A DNA stretch of 10,552 nt from Sneathiella sp. (lineage in GTDB: Bacteria > Pseudomonadota > Alphaproteobacteria > Sneathiellales > Sneathiellaceae), in NCBI GenBank assembly GCA_002732675.1, contig NVRR01000089.1, forward strand, positions 1 through 10,552, in the 5' to 3' direction. Positions 6,451-10,552 of the stretch are shown piece by piece. Numbering within the stretch: position 1 is the first letter of the stretch; each line of letters begins with the position of its first letter. The notes beneath the pieces are model-generated. The model saw only the letters and a list, made by a program, of their open reading frames with translations. It did no database searches and was not told the DNA's origin. The position numbers and the translations under genes are program-made.

Positions 6451-7201
6451 GGCGTTCCCCGTCGTCGTGATGGTGATGATCATGGTCATGCCCATGGGCG
6501 TGATCATGACTGTGGTTATAGACCGCCATCAGCCGCGCCATATCATCGCCGAAGAGCGAGATAAATTCCGGATCCCGCGTCACCATATGCGGCGCCCCGG
6601 AGCAGCAGATATGATGATAGAGGCAAACGACGCGCTTGGTGCTCGACATCACCAGATGCAGATCATGAGAGACCATCAGGATGCTGACATTTCGCTCCGC
6701 ATAAATATGATCAAGCAATTTGTAGAAGCCGAGCTGGCCGCTAACGTCCAGGTTCTGCGCCGGTTCGTCCAGTACCAGTAAATCCGGATCATCCAGTAAC
6801 GCCCGCGCCAGCAATACCCGCTGTAATTCTCCGCCTGACAAAACATGCAGGGGCTGATCAAGAATTTCTTCAATAGCTGTTTCACGCGCAGCATTTACAA
6901 TCGCGTCTTTTGTCACTTTTTTGCGCAAACTTAAAAACCGGCGAACCCGGATCGGGATCGTATGATCGGCGACCAGCCGCTGCGGTACATAGCCGATTTT
7001 GATCCCGGAACGCCGGAAGACCGTGCCGCCTTCGGGTTTATAAAACCCCATGACGCATTTCAGCAGCATGGATTTCCCCGCACCATTCGGCCCGATGATG
7101 GTGACAAAATCGTGATCTTCGATGTCCAGAGATACATCGTTGAGGATAGACTTGCCGTCGCGCACCACCATCAGGTTCTTAGCTGAAATCAAAGCCCCCA
7201 T
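6440..7201 (-). CDS. znuC: Zinc ABC transporter ATP-binding protein ZnuC
   Basis: The cytoplasmic ATPase of the zinc importer, 253 residues. Motifs in order: Walker A GPNGAGKS (37-44), Q-loop YVPQR (71-75), signature LSGGE (121-125), Walker B LLVLDEP (141-147), H-loop H179 in VSHD. The segment YHHICCSG (195-202) and the C-terminal tail with 11 histidines between 230 and 251 are typical of proteobacterial ZnuC and may sense or buffer zinc. The start at 7201 (MGALISAKN) leaves one base after the zur stop and has AGGGGCGG upstream. An ATG 11 codons earlier would overlap zur by 32 bases and is less likely. Second gene of zur-znuC-znuB. Confidence 0.95.
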   Translation of the reverse strand: MGALISAKNLMVVRDGKSILNDVSLDIEDHDFVTIIGPNGAGKSMLLKCVMGFYKPEGGTVFRRSGIKIGYVPQRLVADHTIPIRVRRFLSLRKKVTKDAIVNAARETAIEEILDQPLHVLSGGELQRVLLARALLDDPDLLVLDEPAQNLDVSGQLGFYKLLDHIYAERNVSILMVSHDLHLVMSSTKRVVCLYHHICCSGAPHMVTRDPEFISLFGDDMARLMAVYNHSHDHAHGHDHDHHHHDDGERHAG

Positions 7202-7202
7202 T

Positions 7203-7667
7203 CTAGTGCCGCCCCTGACAGTCACCGCATTCACCGGTAATCTCCAACGTGATACTTTTTGGTTTGAAATTATTCTGGCGCCCGGTTAAGGCAACGGCAT
7301 CCACCAGGCCGCTATTGCAGCATTCCATAGCCTCCCCGCAGCCCGTGCAAATCAGGAAATAACATTCGTGATGCCGATGCGGATGACTACAGCCGACATA
7401 GGCATTGAGGCTACTCAATTTGTGAACAAGGCCGTTTTCCAACAAGAAATCCAGCGCCCGGTACACCGTCGGCGGCGTGACAGACGCAATAGAGCTATCA
7501 AGCTGGTCGAGAATATCATAGGCCTTTATCGGGCCGTGACTGGTCCAGACCAACTCCAACACCGCGCGACGTAATTTGGTAAAGCGCAAACCGCCGTCGT
7601 CGCAAATGACCACAGCCGCCTCCAGCGCCGTCTCGATACAGGCATTATGAGTATGGCAGTTATGCAT
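7203..7667 (-). CDS. zur: Zinc uptake regulator Zur (Fur family)
   Basis: A 154-residue Fur-family repressor that, with Zn2+ bound, shuts off zinc import genes. The winged helix holds the recognition helix TPPTVYRALDFL (64-75). The dimerisation part has the regulatory metal region GCSHPHRHHECYF (92-104) and two CxxC pairs, C107/C110 and C147/C150, which form the structural zinc site. The N-terminus also holds four metal-type side chains (H2, C4, H5, H7) plus C10. Position next to znuC and the upstream Zur box identify it as Zur rather than Fur or PerR. The start ATG at 7667 is 34 bases from the palindrome; GGGA lies about 10 bases upstream. It heads the zur-znuC-znuB operon, which it should autoregulate. 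Confidence 0.94.
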   Translation of the reverse strand: MHNCHTHNACIETALEAAVVICDDGGLRFTKLRRAVLELVWTSHGPIKAYDILDQLDSSIASVTPPTVYRALDFLLENGLVHKLSSLNAYVGCSHPHRHHECYFLICTGCGEAMECCNSGLVDAVALTGRQNNFKPKSITLEITGECGDCQGRH

Positions 7668-7701
7668 CCTAAATCATCCCGTCGCACTTGCGGTCTCTAA
7701 A

Positions 7702-7718
7702 ATGTTATAATATAACAT
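7702..7718. promoter_or_regulatory. Zur box between zur and znuA
   Basis: ATGTTATA-A-TATAACAT is a perfect 17-base palindrome (8+1+8), identical to the core of the established proteobacterial Zur operator. It sits between the divergent zur-znuCB and znuA genes, 34 and 43 bases from their start codons. The hexamer TATAAT (7706-7711) within it can serve as the -10 box of znuA, so Zn-Zur binding would directly cover the promoter. No clear -35 box is visible. Confidence 0.93.
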
Positions 7719-7761
7719 AATGAGATTTTTACAAGACCGCATGTATTCACTGGAAAATGTC

Positions 7762-8697
7762 ATGAGCAAGCCCGTTTTACCCTTCCTCTGTTTCCTTATT
7801 GTCGCCGCCTCTGCCATCACCGCACAAGCGAAAGACGTCGTCGTAACGGTCAAACCGCTGCATTCCCTAGTCCAGGGAGTCATGGGCGGGACAGCAAAGG
7901 CTCAGCTATTGGTAAAAGGCGCCGCGACGCCACACAGCTTTGCCCTCCGACCCTCACAGGTGCGGCTGGTGCAGAATGCCGATATTCTTTTCTATATCGA
8001 CGAGACCTTTGAGACTTTTTTGGGCAATCTCATTGCCTCGACCCCTTCGGGCCTGACGACAGTTTCCGTCGTTGAGGAAGCGCAGTTGCCGCTGCTTGAT
8101 CTGCGTGACGGCGGTGCGTGGGAGGCAGAGGATCATGACGACCATAAACCTCATGCACATGAGGGCGAGCATGACCATCAAGGCAAAAATATGCATGTCT
8201 GGCTGGACACCGATAACGCCCGTCGGATCATCGCTGCCATCGCACGCAAACTCAGCGCTGTTTATCCTGAGAACAAGGAAATTTATGACGAAAATGCCCG
8301 CAGGCTGATCTCCCGGCTCGATCAGCTGGATATCGAAATCACCCAAAAACTGGTGCCCGCGAAAGACAAACCTTTTATCGTCTTGCATGACGCCTATCCG
8401 TATTTCGAAGAAAAATACGACTTAAACAATGTCGGCTCCATTACCCTTGAGCCCGGCATGCCTGCGTCAATGGGACACCTTCGCGATATCCGCCAGAAAA
8501 TAGGGGACCTCGGCGCCGTCTGCATCTTCCGCGAACCACAATTCAATGACAGACTTGTCCGCACCGCCGCCGAGGGCAGCATTGCCAGAACCGGCACACT
8601 CGACCCGCTTGGCGCCGGTTTGCAAGAGGGACCCGACCTTTATGTCGAACTGATGCAGAACCTCGCCAATGATTTTATCCAGTGCCTGGTGAAGTAG
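7762..8697 (+). CDS. znuA: Periplasmic zinc-binding protein ZnuA
   Basis: The solute-binding protein (311 residues) that captures Zn2+ in the periplasm for ZnuBC. Residues 1-23 form a signal peptide ending AQA before KDVVVTV. Zinc-ligand histidines expected for the family are H58 (ATPHSF), H145 (MHVWLD) and H209 (VLHDAYPYF); the His/Asp-rich loop (about 123-139) lies between the first two, as in other ZnuA proteins. C254 and C308 match the disulfide pair of E. coli ZnuA. The start was set at 7762, with GGA 7 bases upstream, because it gives a clean signal peptide; in-frame ATGs at 7720 and 7741 are possible, but 7720 abuts the Zur box and the putative -10 box, leaving almost no leader. It stops 3 bases before the converging cytochrome gene. 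Confidence 0.94.
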   Translation: MSKPVLPFLCFLIVAASAITAQAKDVVVTVKPLHSLVQGVMGGTAKAQLLVKGAATPHSFALRPSQVRLVQNADILFYIDETFETFLGNLIASTPSGLTTVSVVEEAQLPLLDLRDGGAWEAEDHDDHKPHAHEGEHDHQGKNMHVWLDTDNARRIIAAIARKLSAVYPENKEIYDENARRLISRLDQLDIEITQKLVPAKDKPFIVLHDAYPYFEEKYDLNNVGSITLEPGMPASMGHLRDIRQKIGDLGAVCIFREPQFNDRLVRTAAEGSIARTGTLDPLGAGLQEGPDLYVELMQNLANDFIQCLVK

Positions 8698-8700
8698 ACG

Positions 8701-9273
8701 TCAGGAAGTCGGCGCTATCTTCCGGCCAAGCATCCGCCGCAAAGTCCCGTCTTTATCAATCATGTGATGTTTCAGGGCGCCGACAATATGCAGGCATATG
8801 GCGATGATCAGGAGTGTGCTGACATTGTTATGCAATACATGCCCGGCCCACGCCGCCCGCCCATTATAAGCGATAAACTTGCCGAGATTTACCGGGTCCG
8901 GGTTGGCGGCGACGATTTCGAGGCCGAAGACACCAAAACCAGTGCCACTCGCGCCCGACATCATCATCCCCGAAATCGGCATCAGTAAAGTGCAGATTAT
9001 CAGCGTCCAATGCGTAATCTTCGATAAAATTTGTTCAATTTTCGTATAGGTGCCGACCGGTTTAGGCCAGCCGTTTTTAAACCGCCAGATCACCCGCCAA
9101 AGGACGAATATAAACACCAGAACGCCGATGGACTTATGGATTGGGAACAATTCATAGGTTTTTGTTTCTTCCATATAAGTCCCAACGGCCAGCAACCCGA
9201 TAATCGTCAGGCCAACAATCCAGTGGAGCCAAACCGTCAGCCTGCTAAGTTTCTCCCAGTTATCCTGCATCAT
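8701..9273 (-). CDS. Cytochrome b561-family membrane protein
   Basis: A 190-residue di-haem b-type cytochrome of the prokaryotic b561 family, an inner-membrane quinol-linked electron carrier. Four hydrophobic helices are seen (about 13-32, 45-64, 86-104, 144-166). Candidate haem-ligand histidines are H17 (WLHW), H46 (IHKSIG), H145/H148 (GHVLHN) and H162 (LHIVGALKHH). The start at 9273 has GGAGGG five bases upstream; the next codon is also ATG and could be used. It converges on znuA with only 3 bases between stop codons. Nothing near it names its electron partner, and a link to zinc uptake is not implied. Confidence 0.88.
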   Translation of the reverse strand: MMQDNWEKLSRLTVWLHWIVGLTIIGLLAVGTYMEETKTYELFPIHKSIGVLVFIFVLWRVIWRFKNGWPKPVGTYTKIEQILSKITHWTLIICTLLMPISGMMMSGASGTGFGVFGLEIVAANPDPVNLGKFIAYNGRAAWAGHVLHNNVSTLLIIAICLHIVGALKHHMIDKDGTLRRMLGRKIAPTS

Positions 9274-9462
9274 CTTTGCCCTCCAATTCAGACAATAGTA
9301 AACATAGTTTCTAGCTCACTCGCAAGCCGATTGTCCGCTCCATTCGTTTTGCAGTGCCGCGATCCAAAATCTAATGTCTGGGGGTTAATAAAATATGATA
9401 GGATTATTTTTTACATCCTCGGGTCATTCGATGACAAGCAGACAATAATTGGAGATATCTCT

Positions 9463-10095
9463 ATGTTCAGACTTCCCCTTTTCTTCGCTTTGTTCGTCAT
9501 TTGCACCCTGATTTTACAACCCTCGCCGACATATGCGGCCGCAGAAGTCGGAACGGTGACGCGGCAGCAAGCGAGCGCCACCGTCGTACGGAAAGGGCAA
9601 AGCCGCCCGCTTCAAGTCGGCGCCGCTATTTACGAGGATGACGAAGTTGGAACACCTAAGGACGGCCGTCTTGAGGTCACCTTCATCGACGGAACAAAAC
9701 TGACCATCGGCGAAAATAGCCGGCTTTTGATCGATGAATTTCTGTATGACCCTGACAAAAGTATTGGCACGGCCGTGCTGGAGGCGATCAAAGGTCCGTT
9801 TCGGTTCATTTCCGGCAATATTGGAAAAATGGCGAATAAACATGTGGAAGCACGCACCACTTTCGGCACCGTCGGTATCCGCGGGACTGATTTCTGGGGC
9901 GGTCCGGCCTTGGGCGTCTACGGTATTCTGCTGCTGGACGGCGTGATCGTCGTCCGCAATAACGCAGGCGGGCGCATTCTCAATGTCTCCGGGACCGGGG
10001 TTAATTTGACCGGCAACGATGTTCCTCCCGGGGTGGTGGCGCCCTGGGGTCAAAAGCGGGTCGACGCCGCCCTTGCCTCCATATCCTTTAAATAG
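9463..10095 (+). CDS. Secreted FecR-domain protein
   Basis: A 210-residue exported protein. Residues 1-25 form a signal peptide (MFRLPLFFALFVIC... TYA). A FecR-type domain follows (about 28-165): VVRKGQSRPLQVGAAIYEDDEVGT, DGRLEVTFIDGTKLTIGENS and the repeat-like TTFGTVGIRGTDFWGG, a beta-rich fold. Unlike the FecR anti-sigma factors of iron uptake, it has no cytoplasmic sigma-binding domain, and no sigma factor or TonB receptor is near, so it is probably a free periplasmic protein of unknown role. The start at 9463 is supported by GGAGA 7 bases upstream and by the signal peptide. The open frame continues upstream to 9031, but that stretch lies over the cytochrome gene on the other strand. Confidence 0.85.
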   Translation: MFRLPLFFALFVICTLILQPSPTYAAAEVGTVTRQQASATVVRKGQSRPLQVGAAIYEDDEVGTPKDGRLEVTFIDGTKLTIGENSRLLIDEFLYDPDKSIGTAVLEAIKGPFRFISGNIGKMANKHVEARTTFGTVGIRGTDFWGGPALGVYGILLLDGVIVVRNNAGGRILNVSGTGVNLTGNDVPPGVVAPWGQKRVDAALASISFK

Positions 10096-10196
10096 GATCC
10101 CCTATCCCTCTGATAACGACAACAGAATACGGGTAGTTTCCCTACCATTACAGTGACATTGTGAGATCCTTAAGGTGGTATTTTTAGAGGTCTGGC

Positions 10197-10552
10197 ATGT
10201 CGCTTCGGTATTGGGGATTATTGATTGTCCTGTCCGTTTTATGGGGCGGTACTTTTTTCTTTATTGAGGTGGCGCTTGTTGATGTAACGCCTTTCACCCT
10301 CGTTTTTCTGCGCGTCTCCATCGCCGCCCTCGCACTTTACGGCTATCTTATGATGCGCGGCGAAAAACTACCGCGCGACTTAAAACTCTGGGGCAGCTTT
10401 CTAGTGATGGGGCTACTCAATAATATCCTTCCCTTTAGCCTGATCACCTGGGGACAGGTCCATATCACAGGCAGCGTTGCCTCTATCCTTAACGCGACAA
10501 CTCCGCTTTTTGTCGTTTTGCTAGCGCATTTTTTGACCAGAGATGAAAAGCT
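10197..10552 (+). CDS. EamA/DMT-family transporter (5' part only)
   Basis: The first 118 codons of an inner-membrane drug/metabolite transporter of the EamA family; the window ends inside it. The visible part has about four transmembrane helices and family features: WGGTFFFIEVAL (16-27), TPFTLVFLRVSIAALALYGY in helix 2, NNILPFSLITWGQ, and the start of helix 4 with SVASILNATTPLFVVLLAHF. The ATG at 10197 follows AGAGG by 6 bases. EamA proteins export or import amino acids, nucleosides or other small molecules, and the substrate cannot be told from sequence. The 101 bases between it and the FecR-domain gene show no convincing terminator, so cotranscription is possible. Confidence 0.87.
   Translation, partial: MSLRYWGLLIVLSVLWGGTFFFIEVALVDVTPFTLVFLRVSIAALALYGYLMMRGEKLPRDLKLWGSFLVMGLLNNILPFSLITWGQVHITGSVASILNATTPLFVVLLAHFLTRDEK

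Noticed and set aside
6451..6507. Upstream extension of znuB
   Set aside because: These 19 codons are the His-rich znuC tail read in another frame; the start at 6450 has a good ribosome site and matches the family's N-terminus.
7669..7677. Two-codon open frame ATG-ATT-TAG just before zur
   Set aside because: It is too short to show function and probably reflects chance around the ribosome site.
7674..7883. Minus-strand frame of 69 residues over the zur-znuA control region
   Set aside because: It runs antisense to the znuA signal peptide and through the Zur box and resembles no protein I know.
9031..9462. Upstream extension of the FecR-domain reading frame
   Set aside because: It lies mostly antisense to the cytochrome b561 gene and lacks a ribosome site; the signal peptide and GGAGA fix the start at 9463.
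10132..10146. GGTAG-TTTCC-CTACC as a terminator after the FecR-domain gene
   Set aside because: The stem is only 5 base pairs and is not followed by a T-run, so it is too weak to call.

Overview
The window reads as chromosomal DNA of a Gram-negative alphaproteobacterium. This rests on the zur-znuCB operon divergent from znuA around a Zur box of the classical proteobacterial form, and on signal peptides and inner-membrane/periplasmic proteins typical of Gram-negatives. Base composition looks slightly GC-rich throughout (judged by eye), with no sign of recent transfer, insertion sequence, CRISPR array or RNA gene. The genus cannot be fixed from this alone.

Left half (1-5649): a compact catabolic cluster of two divergent units. 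Leftward from a 173-base control region run a thiamine-diphosphate (ThDP) enzyme of the acetolactate synthase-like family, an enolase-superfamily (muconate cycloisomerase-like) enzyme and a DadA-type FAD D-amino-acid dehydrogenase cut by the window edge. They are packed with gaps of 1 and 3 bases. Rightward run a GntR/FadR-type regulator and a two-cysteine aspartate/glutamate racemase-family protein, 5 bases apart. The control region carries repeated ATACAGT-type elements beside both gene starts, the expected layout for a GntR repressor controlling itself and the divergent operon. A plausible joint role is uptake-dependent breakdown of an unusual amino acid: inversion by the racemase, oxidative deamination to a 2-oxo acid by the dehydrogenase, elimination or isomerisation by the enolase-family enzyme, and C-C cleavage or decarboxylation by the ThDP enzyme. 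The substrate and the order of steps cannot be read from the sequence, and I do not recognise the set as a described pathway.

Middle (5638-8697): a complete high-affinity zinc uptake system. zur, znuC and znuB form a leftward operon with a 1-base gap and an 11-base overlap; znuA runs rightward. Between them lies a perfect 17-base palindrome (7702-7718) matching the known Zur operator, with a TATAAT hexamer inside it, so one site can shut both units when zinc is sufficient. His-rich segments occur in ZnuA (loop) and ZnuC (tail).

Right end (8701-10552): a cytochrome b561-family membrane protein on the minus strand, converging on znuA; a secreted FecR-domain protein of unknown role; and the first 118 codons of an EamA/DMT-family membrane transporter that runs off the window.
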